Positions 36,792 to 45,343 of a stretch of 64,000 nucleotides of DNA are shown here, piece after piece. The stretch is from positions 496,001 to 560,000 of the forward strand of contig NC_009712.1 of the NCBI RefSeq assembly GCF_000017625.1, written 5' to 3'. Source of the DNA: Methanoregula boonei 6A8 (lineage in GTDB: Archaea; Halobacteriota; Methanomicrobia; Methanomicrobiales; Methanospirillaceae). How positions within the stretch are numbered: position 1 is the first letter of the stretch; the number at the start of each line of letters is the position of its first letter. Under the pieces are notes generated by a model. The model had not been told where the DNA came from, made no database searches, and worked only from the letters and a program-made list of their open reading frames with translations. The translations under genes and the position numbers were made by a program.

Positions 36792-36983
36792 AGACCGTGC
36801 AGATATTTCGGGAATATCCCGTCGGAATTCAGTATCCCCTGTCTTTTTAGGATTTTTTTGGTACGCACGTGATCGGGCAGCGCTGTGATTCCTGATACTT
36901 TATTTCAGGAGGGTTACCGACCCTTATTTGTAGTCCCGGCGGAAATACCGGTTAACAGTTTTTTCATTCGAGGCAGCGGGGAA

Positions 36984-37412
36984 ATGAATTCAGATTATGA
37001 GATCCGGGTCGATCTTGCCAGCATATGGGACCCGGCTGATATCGTCGCCCTGTACCGGGCCGGGGGATGGTGGAAGGATGAATACGATCCCGGCGAGATT
37101 CCCCGGCTTATCCGTGGCAGTTTTGCATTTGCCGTTGCCGTTGACCCGGCAAAGGGAAAAGCTGTCGGGATGGGCCGGGTGATTTCTGACGGTGTTTCCG
37201 ATGCGTATGTCCAGGATATCGTTGTGCTGCCGGAATACCGGAACCGGGATATCGGCACCCGGATTGTCGCGCTCCTGCTTGAAACCTGTCAGAGAGCCGG
37301 TCTTACGTGGATTGCCCTTATTGCCGAGCCCGGATCCGAGGTGTTCTACCTTCCGCTCGGGTTTTCCCGTATGGTGGGGCATGTTCCCCTGATCTATCGG
37401 GGTGAGGCCTGA
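36984..37412 (+). CDS. GNAT-family N-acetyltransferase
   Basis: 142-residue acetyltransferase. The acetyl-CoA-binding motif A is VQDIVVLPEYRNRDIGTRIVALLLETC (R/Q-x-x-G-x-G/A variant R-N-R-D-I-G-T), followed by FYLPLGFSRM, the motif B aromatic strand. Substrate is unknown. The start at 36984 (MNSDYEIRVD) is preferred to a frame opening at 36885. It overlaps the next gene by one base, so the two are coupled. Confidence 0.8.
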   Translation: MNSDYEIRVDLASIWDPADIVALYRAGGWWKDEYDPGEIPRLIRGSFAFAVAVDPAKGKAVGMGRVISDGVSDAYVQDIVVLPEYRNRDIGTRIVALLLETCQRAGLTWIALIAEPGSEVFYLPLGFSRMVGHVPLIYRGEA

Positions 37413-38350
37413 TGCTTTCCCAGGAGGATTTCCGCCCGGTAACGCTTGCCGACCGGGCATTCTTCGAACGTCATTATGCGCGCTATCCGCAGAGCCACAG
37501 CGACAACACGTTCACGAATATGGTCTGCTGGAATCACATCGCCCAGTACCGGTATGCGTATGTGAACGGGAGCGTGATCCTGGCAAGCACGCTCTTTGGG
37601 GTAACCCGTTTCCGGCCACCCATCGGACCCCGTGACCCTGACCTCATGAGGGATGTAATCCGGTTTGCAATGGAGTTTGCCGACGATACTCCGATGGTAC
37701 TTATCGATCCGGAAACTGCCCGGTGGATGAAAGAACTTGATCCCTCCCTTACCCTTGTCCCGGACCGGAATCACTCCGAGTATGTCTACCTCGCATCGGA
37801 CCTTGCCGAGCTGCCGGGAAAACACTATCTCAAGATCCGTAACCAGATCAACAAATTCCGAAAGAACTGTTCACACACGATCGAGCCAGTTACGGGTGAA
37901 AACCGGGAAGAGGTGATGCAGTTCCTGGTAAAGTGGTGCGAGTGGAAGGGGTGCGAAAACGATCTCGTCCTTGCCCACGAGAAAGATGCGGTCTTTTATG
38001 CGATTGAGCACTTCACCGAACTCCCCCTGCGGGGCCTGATGATCCGGGTTGACTCCCAGGTCGCTGCCATCTCCCTGTTCGAGCGCCTCAACGAGGATAC
38101 GGCGCTTGTCCACTTCGAAAAAGGGCTCCCGGACTGCGAAGGGATCTACAAGGCTGTAAACCAGGCAACCGCTGCCCTTCTCGTCCATGAGGTAAAGTAC
38201 ATCAACCGGGAAAGCGACCTCGGTGTAGCCGGCCTCCGTGAGGCAAAATTACGGTACCATCCTCACCATATGGTCGATGTCTGGTCCCTCAAGAGTAAAG
38301 AGGATGCATCCGCGTCAAACCGCACTTCTCTTCAGGTATCCGAATTGTAA
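37412..38350 (+). CDS. DUF2156 (phosphatidylglycerol lysyltransferase C-terminal-like) protein
   Basis: 312-residue protein with two GNAT-like lobes, as in the soluble domain of MprF-type aminoacyltransferases. Visible are NTFTNMVCWNHIAQYRYAYVNGSVIL, LPGKHYLKIRNQINKFRKNC, GLMIRVDSQVAAISLFERLNEDTALVHFEKGL and the closing YINRESDLGVAGLREAKLRYHPHHMVDVW. No membrane helices are seen. A role in transferring an aminoacyl group to lipid or another acceptor is possible but untested. Coupled to the GNAT gene upstream. Confidence 0.72.
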   Translation: MLSQEDFRPVTLADRAFFERHYARYPQSHSDNTFTNMVCWNHIAQYRYAYVNGSVILASTLFGVTRFRPPIGPRDPDLMRDVIRFAMEFADDTPMVLIDPETARWMKELDPSLTLVPDRNHSEYVYLASDLAELPGKHYLKIRNQINKFRKNCSHTIEPVTGENREEVMQFLVKWCEWKGCENDLVLAHEKDAVFYAIEHFTELPLRGLMIRVDSQVAAISLFERLNEDTALVHFEKGLPDCEGIYKAVNQATAALLVHEVKYINRESDLGVAGLREAKLRYHPHHMVDVWSLKSKEDASASNRTSLQVSEL

Positions 38351-38422
38351 ATCCACGGAAATACCGGAAACAGGCTGGCGACCCTTTTTTTAGCCTGTCT
38401 AAACAAGGTCGGGAAAATCCCT

Positions 38423-39028
38423 TCAGATATGGATGGACAGGCCAAGGGTCCCGATAATCCCGGAGAAGATAATCTTGACTGCGATACCTGCAACAAGCAT
38501 CCCCAGTACCCGCCCCATAATATCTGTAATAACTGTCCCGAGGATATTCTGGATAGCGGCTGAATAATAGAGGATAACCCAGGTTGCCGCAAGCGAGAGG
38601 GATATGGCAATAAAGGGAATGAGAATACCGTAGTCATTGGAAAGGAGCATTACCGTTGTAATTGCACCCGGCCCGCAGAGAAGAGGCGTTCCTATAACCA
38701 CTCCGGCAGCGGTCGGGACCTGCTCTTTTGATTTGCAGAGATCGATACCCAGTGCCATCTCCATCCCCAGCAGGAACAGGAGGATACCGCCGGCAATCTG
38801 GAACGTGGAGAGAGTAAGGCCAAGTACAGAGAAGATCGCGGTGTTGAAGACAAGGAAAATATACATCAGGATGCCGGCAACGGCGACCGCGATGAATGCC
38901 TGCTTGTGGATCTCCCTCGCGGACTGCCCCTTGGTCATACCCGCAAAGATCGGGACTGACAGGATCGGATCGAGGATGATAAAGAGGGCTGCAAACGCAT
39001 AGATAATTCCGGAAATAATGTCAGTCAT
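38423..39028 (-). CDS. MarC-family integral membrane protein
   Basis: 201-residue protein with six membrane helices, typical of MarC/UPF0056. AFAALFIILDPILSVPIFAGMTKG and the glycine-rich FQIAGGILLFLLGMEMALG plus GTPLLCGPGAITTVMLLS are family signatures. Despite the name, a transport or resistance function is not established. ATG 39028 is preferred to ATG 39046, since the latter lacks a ribosome-binding site. Confidence 0.85.
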   Translation of the reverse strand: MTDIISGIIYAFAALFIILDPILSVPIFAGMTKGQSAREIHKQAFIAVAVAGILMYIFLVFNTAIFSVLGLTLSTFQIAGGILLFLLGMEMALGIDLCKSKEQVPTAAGVVIGTPLLCGPGAITTVMLLSNDYGILIPFIAISLSLAATWVILYYSAAIQNILGTVITDIMGRVLGMLVAGIAVKIIFSGIIGTLGLSIHI

Positions 39029-39196
39029 ATCAATACTTCTGATCATGGGCTTTTTTTACGGATAAATTCAGGGGTTTTCCCTCTGCGGGAAAGCCCGGGA
39101 AGACTGTTTATCCCCGATCTCGAATTTTTTATGCCGTCCTGTTTTGCATCATTCATAATATATATTACCCGGTAACGGCTATCCTCCGTGAGAACG

Positions 39197-39251
39197 GGTG
39201 TTCTGAGGCCAAAGGAGAGGCGCGGTCCGGACTACCCGATCGGAGAACACC
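39197..39251 (+). promoter_or_regulatory. Complementary leader segments upstream of the rubredoxin gene
   Basis: GGTGTTCT (39197-39204) is perfectly complementary to AGAACACC (39244-39251), which touches the Shine-Dalgarno GGAG and ends one base before the ATG. The first segment can instead pair with AGAAC at 39191-39195. The two stems exclude each other, a possible translational switch. A TATA-like CATAATATATATTA lies at about 39152-39166. Confidence 0.35.
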
Positions 39252-39252
39252 T

Positions 39253-39840
39253 ATGCCAGGAACAAGGAAGAGTACCGGTTCTGCCGGAAAAAAACCAGCA
39301 TCGCGGGCAAAACCCCCGGCCACATCATCGGCCCGGCCAAAGAAAGCAGCGGCGGCAACAACTACTGTTGCTGCAAAGAAGAGTCCTGTTGCAAAAAAGA
39401 CCAAAGCCGGCTCAGCAAAACCGGGAACAAAATCCCCGGCAAAAAAGATCCCGGCGTACAAACTGAAGCGGTACCGGTGCAGGCTCTGCGGCTATGTGTA
39501 CTCGCCGCTCCGCGGGGAACCACATAACGGTATCCCGGCAGGTACCCCCTTTGAAGACCTTCCCGAGGATTACGTCTGCCCGGTCTGTGGGTACGAGGGC
39601 AGGGGAAAGATTGGGAAATGGGGTTTTGACGAATGGGCTCCCACCCGGTACATCTGCTCCATCTGCGGGTACGTGTACGATGAGAAACGCGGCGAACCGC
39701 ACCGGGGCATCAAACCCGGCACAAAATTTGACGACCTTCCGGATGATTACAAATGTCCTGTCTGTGCCCAGGATCCCAAGATCAATGTCCAGTTCGGAAA
39801 AGTACTCAAGCAAGGATTCGAGCCGCTCTACACGGGGTAG
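39253..39840 (+). CDS. Tandem rubredoxin with basic N-terminal tail
   Basis: 195 residues with two complete rubredoxin domains. Domain 1 has CxxC pairs C76/C79 and C109/C112 ([27 protein letters not shown]); domain 2 has C135/C138 and C168/C171 ([27 protein letters not shown]). Residues 1-68 are a Lys/Ala/Pro/Ser-rich low-complexity tail like that on eL32 in this window. Rubredoxins are one-electron iron carriers, in methanogens linked to oxidative-stress reduction of oxygen and peroxide. Two-domain rubredoxins exist, but the basic tail is unusual and may bind nucleic acid or acidic partners. Confidence 0.88.
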   Translation: MPGTRKSTGSAGKKPASRAKPPATSSARPKKAAAATTTVAAKKSPVAKKTKAGSAKPGTKSPAKKIPAYKLKRYRCRLCGYVYSPLRGEPHNGIPAGTPFEDLPEDYVCPVCGYEGRGKIGKWGFDEWAPTRYICSICGYVYDEKRGEPHRGIKPGTKFDDLPDDYKCPVCAQDPKINVQFGKVLKQGFEPLYTG

Positions 39841-39988
39841 AGACACTGGGACGTCTCCCTGTCCAAACTCCTTTTTTCTTTTACCCCGTGTAAAATCCCG
39901 GGTGTGAACGGCGTATCTTAATATCTTATACATCCATGCTGAATGTGCATACATAAACGCGCACGATCCCACGTGTGCGGGGTGCCAG

Positions 39989-40444
39989 ATGCACAACAGT
40001 CAGGATCCGGTGATGCAGCAGAAACGCGAGGTGCTCGCCCGGTTCCTTGGCGTAGGTACAGCTGATCTCCGCGTCTCGAACGGGCACCTGTACGGGTTTA
40101 AGGCATTTTTCTATGGTAATGATGCTGCATACCTGGTGCTCTCTGATGCAGAGGCCACCAGGGCGGCAGAAAACTCCGTGCAGGAAAAGCTCTGGCTGAT
40201 CTGCCTGGAATCCCTCTTTGCCTATTTTGATATCGATTCCACACCTCCGGATCTGGTAGGAAAGATAAAGACAAAGGAGATCCGGCAGGCAAACGAGGAG
40301 ATCAAAAAGCTGATCCATCACACCTGCGGGATGGAGCCGCTCAAAAAACGGATGCTTGCCTTTGGCAACCGCAAGAACCTGCTTGCCGATTACGATCAGG
40401 CCGAGCATTACCTGGACGGTTTTTTCATATACCGGTTGTATTGA
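39989..40444 (+). CDS. Hypothetical protein
   Basis: 151-residue soluble protein that I do not recognise. It is rich in charged residues, predicted mainly helical, with GHLYGFKAFFYGNDAAYLVLSDAEATRA and a tail ADYDQAEHYLDGFFIYRLY. A TATA-like stretch TTAATATCTTATAC (about 39918-39931) lies some 60 bp upstream. Codon use looks like the neighbours'. It stands alone between the rubredoxin and TPR genes. Confidence 0.55.
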   Translation: MHNSQDPVMQQKREVLARFLGVGTADLRVSNGHLYGFKAFFYGNDAAYLVLSDAEATRAAENSVQEKLWLICLESLFAYFDIDSTPPDLVGKIKTKEIRQANEEIKKLIHHTCGMEPLKKRMLAFGNRKNLLADYDQAEHYLDGFFIYRLY

Positions 40445-40580
40445 TTACTGTCAGCCTTAGATGTACCCGCTGCGGCGGGGGCTTCGCATTACTGTCAGAA
40501 GCGCGGGCCGTCTCTTTCCTCTATGACCATTCACCGGCCATTTTATTATGAATGGGACACAGGTTCTCTATTGATACGAT

Positions 40581-41189
40581 ATGGACACTGCGGCCCTGCT
40601 TGAGGAAGCGCATCGACTTGCCCGGATCGGGCGGTACAACGAAGCCCTTGCGGAATATGATAAGGCTCTTGAATCCGACCCTTCGAATACCACGGCCCTT
40701 GAGCGGAAAGGCGGGGTCTTTTATGCTCTTGGGAGGCACGAAGATGCCCTCGCCTGCTATGACCGTGCACTTGCGATAAACCCCCACCTCCTGACAACGT
40801 GGTACGAGAAGGGGTATACCCTGCGCAAGATCGGCCGGTACGTGGAAGCGATCACCTGTTTTGAGCAGGCACTTGCCCTTGACCCGGAGTACATGCTCGC
40901 CCTTGCAAACAAAGGGTACGCATTAAACGAACTCGGGCGGTTCGACCAGGCGCTTGCCTGTTTTGAGCGCCTTCTTGAAACGAGTCCAAGCAATATCCGG
41001 GCGATGACGGCAAAGGGCATTGCCCTGACAGGTCTCGGGCGTAACAAGGAGGCACTCGCCACGTTCGACCAGGCAATCGGTCTCAATGCGATCAATTCCT
41101 TTGTCTGGCAGCACCGGGCCGAGGCCCTGCGCAGGCTTGGGCGGACAGCGGAAGCCGAAGAGAGCCTCCGTCATATATCCGGAACATAA
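40581..41189 (+). CDS. TPR-repeat protein
   Basis: 202 residues made almost wholly of tetratricopeptide repeats of 34 residues: about five units with the W/G-Y-A-P pattern, for example ALAEYDKALESDPSNTTALERKGGVFYALGRHEDALACYDRALAINPH and its successors. TPR arrays bind other proteins; the partner is unknown. No signal peptide, so probably cytoplasmic. Confidence 0.88.
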   Translation: MDTAALLEEAHRLARIGRYNEALAEYDKALESDPSNTTALERKGGVFYALGRHEDALACYDRALAINPHLLTTWYEKGYTLRKIGRYVEAITCFEQALALDPEYMLALANKGYALNELGRFDQALACFERLLETSPSNIRAMTAKGIALTGLGRNKEALATFDQAIGLNAINSFVWQHRAEALRRLGRTAEAEESLRHISGT

Positions 41190-41293
41190 TCCCGGATAGA
41201 ACGAAGGCCGCGCACAAAAGAACCGGTTTTTCCTTTTTTGATCAAAGGCAAAAACCGATAATTTACCGGAGATTGTTGTTAACCGGCAAAAAA

Positions 41294-41515
41294 TTATTTG
41301 TGTGTGTCATCAAATTTTTGGGATTTGTCACTGCCTTTCGTGCAGAATTGCATGTGAGATACCCCTGCTTGTTTCCCAAGATCGCAGGTCGGACATTTAC
41401 AATTCTTGGATACAGAGAACTGAAAGCTTGATCCATGCGAGCAATAGGAATTTTCATTTGCCGTTTTCGCGCCATTGGTAAACGACGTGCATGTGTTACA
41501 GATACATGAAGCCAT
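41294..41515 (-). CDS. Small cysteine-rich DUF2769-like protein
   Basis: 73-residue protein with eight cysteines (C4, C6, C9, C25, C39, C41, C44, C58) in the order C-x-C-x2-C ... C-x2-G ... C-x-C-x2-C ... C-T-K-G, as in the DUF2769 family of methanogens. It probably binds metal or a cluster. The ATG at 41515 follows GTGAGG; an in-frame GTG at 41527 is the alternative. Confidence 0.65.
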   Translation of the reverse strand: MASCICNTCTSFTNGAKTANENSYCSHGSSFQFSVSKNCKCPTCDLGKQAGVSHMQFCTKGSDKSQKFDDTHK

Positions 41516-41563
41516 TGTTTTCCTCACCTACTCTCCCGATGTCATAACTGAGACAACGGGTAT

Positions 41564-41595
41564 ATGTTTCAGAAACGACAGGTTGGCTGAAACAT
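41564..41595. promoter_or_regulatory. Inverted repeat ATGTTTCAG-N14-CTGAAACAT
   Basis: Perfect nine-base arms at 41564-41572 and 41587-41595, just upstream of the DUF2769-like gene (start 41515) and at the edge of a roughly 160-bp AT-rich region that also serves the plus-strand gene at 41762. Likely a dimeric regulator site. Confidence 0.4.
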
Positions 41596-41761
41596 GAAGA
41601 GAAATTTAATTATAAATATTTAAATTCAGCTTATTTTTATTACAGCATTTCTTTAATTAACTTAATTCACAAAACAAAATATTTATTATTCAATGATAAA
41701 ATAAATTAAAATAATATTGTAAATTATCTTTATGTTGTGATGTGAACATCTCAACGATAGT

Positions 41762-42226
41762 ATGGAGACCACCCATAAAATCCAGATTTCAATCTCTGCA
41801 CTTATTCTAGCCATTGCTATTGCATCTTTTCTTTTTGGCTCAGGTGCCATGACCCGGCTTATGAGTACCGGTCCTCCTGCACAAATCTCCCAGAATGCTA
41901 CAGAGAAAAACATAATTGTGGGTGTGTGGCAACTAAACTCATCGAGCCATTCTCCGGATAAGGACAAAGATCAGGATCCGGACCAAGATCAGGTCCGTAC
42001 CAATTTGGTGGAAAACTGGACATTTTATCCGGATGGGACATTTGCGGAAAGCCACACTTCAGTGGGCAGCGATATGCCTCCCATTTACGACAACGGGATA
42101 TGGACGTATCTGGGTAACAGCAGTTATGTTGTTTCAATGAATGGAGAAGAGATGCATCTGATCAGAACAGGAAACATTCTGACAAATGAAGACGACCAGT
42201 GCGTTTTCAACCGGATCGAATCCTGA
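41762..42226 (+). CDS. Membrane-anchored hypothetical protein
   Basis: 154 residues with one N-terminal hydrophobic segment (ISALILAIAIASFLFG) and an extracellular part. That part has an acidic Asp/Gln repeat (about residues 65-78) and beta strands such as VENWTFYPDGTFAES and NGIWTYLGNSSYVVSMNG, reminiscent of small lipocalin-like or 'WTF-pattern' secreted domains in methanogens. Function is unknown. Composition is more AT-rich than neighbours, hinting at separate history. Confidence 0.55.
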   Translation: METTHKIQISISALILAIAIASFLFGSGAMTRLMSTGPPAQISQNATEKNIIVGVWQLNSSSHSPDKDKDQDPDQDQVRTNLVENWTFYPDGTFAESHTSVGSDMPPIYDNGIWTYLGNSSYVVSMNGEEMHLIRTGNILTNEDDQCVFNRIES

Positions 42227-42278
42227 ATTATGCATACGAACACACTTCTGACAGACTCCATTCCGCCAAAACGTCCGC

Positions 42279-42308
42279 AAAAAAAAGTTTGATACCCGGT
42301 TGTCCGGG
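42279..42308 (-). terminator. mtr operon terminator
   Basis: On the minus strand, directly after mtrH, a CCCGG-ACAA-CCGGG hairpin (42295-42308) is followed by eight T (42279-42286). Confidence 0.7.
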
Positions 42309-42310
42309 AC

Positions 42311-43348
42311 TCAGATGAGTTTAAAGATGGGGTGGCTTTCTGATTTGCATTCAACGCCGAGCTGGCGGGTGGCCTCAAGGACCGTGATATCCGTATAGGC
42401 CTGCGCGGTGATCATTGCTTCGACGTTTTCGATAGGTCCGTACATAATGAGGTCGGCACCGAGCGTGCTTGCAATCATGTTGCAGCCGATATCGGGTGCG
42501 GACCAGGCTGCCTGCCTCATACCGTCCATGCCGCCAATATAGTGGTGGCCCATCTGTTCGAGGAGCGCATCCTTGCCCTTGTAGCCTGCTGCCTGAACTG
42601 AGGGAGTCTTGCTTGTTCCCTTCCAGCGCTTGAGCCAGGTCCAGGAGACCGTCATGTTGTGGTATGCACCACCGGTTGGCAGGCCGTGGATCGCTTTGCA
42701 GGCGAGGATCTCACGGTAGGAACCACCGGAGCCAAGACCGAGCGGGGTCGCTGCGGTATCGAGGATCGGGCGGGTGATACCGCACTCTTCTGCGATCTGG
42801 AGCATACCCTTGGTCTGTCCTGCGACACCGCCTTCGGTGAGCACCTTTTCACGGCCGGCAACGGACGGGTCGCCGGGGTTGAACGCGAGCACAATGGCTG
42901 CGTCAACGTCACTGTTCTTTAAGGCCTCGACGTTCTCGGGCGGGATCGAACCGTTGATCGAGTTGTAGATCGCACGGTGTGCAAGCCCGACCTCGGTCAC
43001 ATACTTGCATGCGTGAGCGAGCGCCTTGGGGGCTGACGAGTCCATCAGGAACGCAGTCTTGTTGTCGATGCTGTCGAACCAGCTGAAATAGCTCTCGAAT
43101 GCCTCTCCGTATTCCGCAATGATCTGGATGAAATGCGGAACACCGGTCAGATCAGAGAGTTCCTGACAGCGGTTCCAGAGTGCCTCTGCCTTTACCTTGT
43201 CGATCTTTCCCGTGTGGTCGTCAAGGACAATCTCCTGCTTGTTGTAGAAGATCGAAGCACCTAATACGGTCGGGTATTCGCCAGGCTGGCCACCAATTTT
43301 GGTGCCGTTGAAGTCCCAGACCTTCTGTTCTTTCTCAAACTTGAACAT
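42311..43348 (-). CDS. mtrH: H4MPT S-methyltransferase subunit H
   Basis: 345-residue soluble subunit that moves the methyl group from methyl-tetrahydromethanopterin to the cobamide on MtrA. It is a TIM-barrel protein of the methyl-pterin-binding type. FNGTKIGGQPGEYPTVLGASIFYNKQEIV at the start, FIQIIAEYGEAFESYFSWF, NSINGSIPPENVEAL and ATPLGLGSGGSYREILACKAIHGLPTGGAYHNM are all characteristic. Last gene of the operon. Confidence 0.97.
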   Translation of the reverse strand: MFKFEKEQKVWDFNGTKIGGQPGEYPTVLGASIFYNKQEIVLDDHTGKIDKVKAEALWNRCQELSDLTGVPHFIQIIAEYGEAFESYFSWFDSIDNKTAFLMDSSAPKALAHACKYVTEVGLAHRAIYNSINGSIPPENVEALKNSDVDAAIVLAFNPGDPSVAGREKVLTEGGVAGQTKGMLQIAEECGITRPILDTAATPLGLGSGGSYREILACKAIHGLPTGGAYHNMTVSWTWLKRWKGTSKTPSVQAAGYKGKDALLEQMGHHYIGGMDGMRQAAWSAPDIGCNMIASTLGADLIMYGPIENVEAMITAQAYTDITVLEATRQLGVECKSESHPIFKLI

Positions 43349-43363
43349 GTTTATTACACCTCA

Positions 43364-44104
43364 TTACACCAATGCCATCAATTTCTGGAGCATGAACAGC
43401 AGCATGACAAATACGACAAGTCCAGCGACGAGGCCGTACAGTATGCCGATATCTCTCCCGATCTTTCGTCCAACACGCTGTGCCACTTCAGCATCCACGA
43501 ACTCGAGTCTCTTCTCGATCTTGTCGAGTCTCTTCTCGATCTCGAGGAACTGGGGGTTTGCCCCCGCTGCAGCGACTTCAGCACCGCCGGCTGCTGCTTC
43601 CTTGACCTCTACAACGAGGGGGTCAGCGGCGAACGCGCCGGGGTCTTTGGCCTTGAGTTCATTGATCTTGGCCTTGATGGCGTTCAGGTCCTCGGTCTCC
43701 ATGATATTGACAATGGAAACCTGCTCCTGGAAGCGCTTGATAGCCGCGTCATTGAGATTTTCAATGAAGGGGATAGCGCCTTCGGCACCGACGATTCTTC
43801 CGTCTTTGACACCGCCCTTGTGGAGGGCTACAAGAGACTGGGCCGAAAGGTGGCCCTTGACTTCGGTACCACAGAGGAGCACGAACCTGATGTTGGGGTT
43901 GGCGATGTAGTTGGCGATGACCTTTTCCAGGCCGAGATTCTCGGTCTTACAGGAACCGCACATCGCAGCGCCGGCATCGCAGATACCCTGTTCATCGAGG
44001 TGGGATCCCATGGTGATAACAGCGACTGGGCTGTTTGCATCTCCGGAGTGGAAGTCGCCTTTGACAAGCGGCCATCCAGTTGCGGGTGATTTCTTATCTG
44101 CCAT
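43364..44104 (-). CDS. MtrA-MtrG fusion: second cobamide domain joined to MtrG
   Basis: 246 residues occupying the mtrG position of the operon. Residues 1-174 are an almost exact copy of MtrA (only two substitutions seen: T/S at 9 and V/I at 92), keeping the cobalt-ligand histidine H85 in [13 protein letters not shown]. From about residue 180 the sequence becomes Mtr[42 protein letters not shown] and one membrane helix. There is no separate mtrG. The product could bring an extra corrinoid-carrying domain to the Mtr complex. See findings. Confidence 0.9.
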   Translation of the reverse strand: MADKKSPATGWPLVKGDFHSGDANSPVAVITMGSHLDEQGICDAGAAMCGSCKTENLGLEKVIANYIANPNIRFVLLCGTEVKGHLSAQSLVALHKGGVKDGRIVGAEGAIPFIENLNDAAIKRFQEQVSIVNIMETEDLNAIKAKINELKAKDPGAFAADPLVVEVKEAAAGGAEVAAAGANPQFLEIEKRLDKIEKRLEFVDAEVAQRVGRKIGRDIGILYGLVAGLVVFVMLLFMLQKLMALV

Positions 44105-44115
44105 TTGTCTTCACC

Positions 44116-44316
44116 TCAGATCAGTAACGCCGGCACCACGATCAGGATCACCGCGACGAGCAGTCCCGCAACAAATGCGATAAGGCCGTTTGTTGAACTG
44201 GCCGACTCGACTTTGTTGGTTCGTGCAAGGATCTGCGATTTATAGCGGACGTTCTCGACCATATTGTCGATTGCGACCATCCTGACTGGTCCTGCAGATT
44301 TTTCTTCTTCTGCCAT
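44116..44316 (-). CDS. mtrF: H4MPT S-methyltransferase subunit F
   Basis: 66-residue small membrane subunit: a cytoplasmic part with VRMVAIDNMVENVRYKSQILARTNKVES, then one C-terminal helix (LIAFVAGLLVAVILIVVPALLI). The MtrF pattern resembles the MtrA C-terminal anchor. The start at 44316 overlaps the mtrA end at 44322 closely. Confidence 0.93.
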   Translation of the reverse strand: MAEEEKSAGPVRMVAIDNMVENVRYKSQILARTNKVESASSTNGLIAFVAGLLVAVILIVVPALLI

Positions 44317-44321
44317 CTTTT

Positions 44322-45047
44322 TCACCCCACCCACATGAATCCGATCAGGGCAAACGAGACGATCAGGCCGATCATAAGCCCCTCGATCTTCCCTGCATAG
44401 ACACCAGCGGCAAACCTGTCGCGGTACCCGATGTCAGTGACCATCTTCTCGATGACCTTGATGCGTGCGGTAATGAGTGCCATCTCGCCGGAGATCGGGC
44501 GGACTTCCCCGCCTGCCTCTTCGCCACCGCCGGCTGCTGCTTCCTTGACCTCTACAACGAGGGGGTCAGCGGCGAACGCGCCGGGGTCTTTGGCCTTGAG
44601 TTCATTGATCTTGGCCTTGATGGCGTTCAGGTCCTCGGTCTCCATGATATTGACAATGGAAACCTGCTCCTGGAAGCGCTTGATAGCCGCGTCATTGAGA
44701 TTTTCAATGAAGGGGATAGCGCCTTCGGCACCGACGATTCTTCCGTCTTTGACACCGCCCTTGTGGAGGGCTATGAGAGACTGGGCCGAAAGGTGGCCCT
44801 TGACTTCGGTACCACAGAGGAGCACGAACCTGATGTTGGGGTTGGCGATGTAGTTGGCGATGACCTTTTCCAAGCCGAGGTTCTCGGTCTTACAGGAACC
44901 GCACATCGCAGCGCCGGCATCGCAGATACCCTGTTCATCGAGGTGGGAACCCATGGTGATAACCGCAACGGGGCTGTTTGCGTCCCCGGAGTGGAAGTCG
45001 CCTTTGACAAGCGGCCAGCCGCTTGCCGGTGATTTCTTGTCTGCCAT
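44322..45047 (-). CDS. mtrA: H4MPT S-methyltransferase subunit A
   Basis: 241-residue corrinoid-binding subunit. The soluble domain (residues 1-170) binds 5-hydroxybenzimidazolyl-cobamide with H85 as lower ligand; the tail ([35 protein letters not shown], then a membrane helix) is the true MtrA anchor. It accepts the methyl group from MtrH and passes it to coenzyme M, coupled to sodium export by MtrE. Cysteines in [11 protein letters not shown] are conserved between both copies. Confidence 0.97.
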   Translation of the reverse strand: MADKKSPASGWPLVKGDFHSGDANSPVAVITMGSHLDEQGICDAGAAMCGSCKTENLGLEKVIANYIANPNIRFVLLCGTEVKGHLSAQSLIALHKGGVKDGRIVGAEGAIPFIENLNDAAIKRFQEQVSIVNIMETEDLNAIKAKINELKAKDPGAFAADPLVVEVKEAAAGGGEEAGGEVRPISGEMALITARIKVIEKMVTDIGYRDRFAAGVYAGKIEGLMIGLIVSFALIGFMWVG

Positions 45048-45048
45048 C

Positions 45049-45342
45049 TTAGCTCACCTTGATCAGCTGGAATGCAATGACTCCTGCAACGAGTAATCCG
45101 ATGGCAAGACCATACCAGAAGGCGTTGATGCTGCCGCCGATAGCAAGTGTCTTCTCACGTCCCGGGAAGGATGCAACATAGTTTCCTTCGCCTGAGAGCA
45201 TGTTGACGAGATCGTCTGCCGAGGCCTCAAGGATTGCTACCTTGTCAAGGACCGGGGAGAGCGATTCGCCTGCGGTTGTCACGATACCGACAACCGGGTC
45301 GGCAACCAGGCCGAATTCCGGGAGAACAACAACATATCCCAT
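45049..45342 (-). CDS. mtrB: H4MPT S-methyltransferase subunit B
   Basis: 97-residue subunit beginning [21 protein letters not shown], with DELVNML-like [30 protein letters not shown] and one C-terminal helix. The start at 45342 is used; a longer frame to 45453 lies inside mtrC. The order C-B-A is the standard one. Confidence 0.94.
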   Translation of the reverse strand: MGYVVVLPEFGLVADPVVGIVTTAGESLSPVLDKVAILEASADDLVNMLSGEGNYVASFPGREKTLAIGGSINAFWYGLAIGLLVAGVIAFQLIKVS

Positions 45343-45343
45343 G

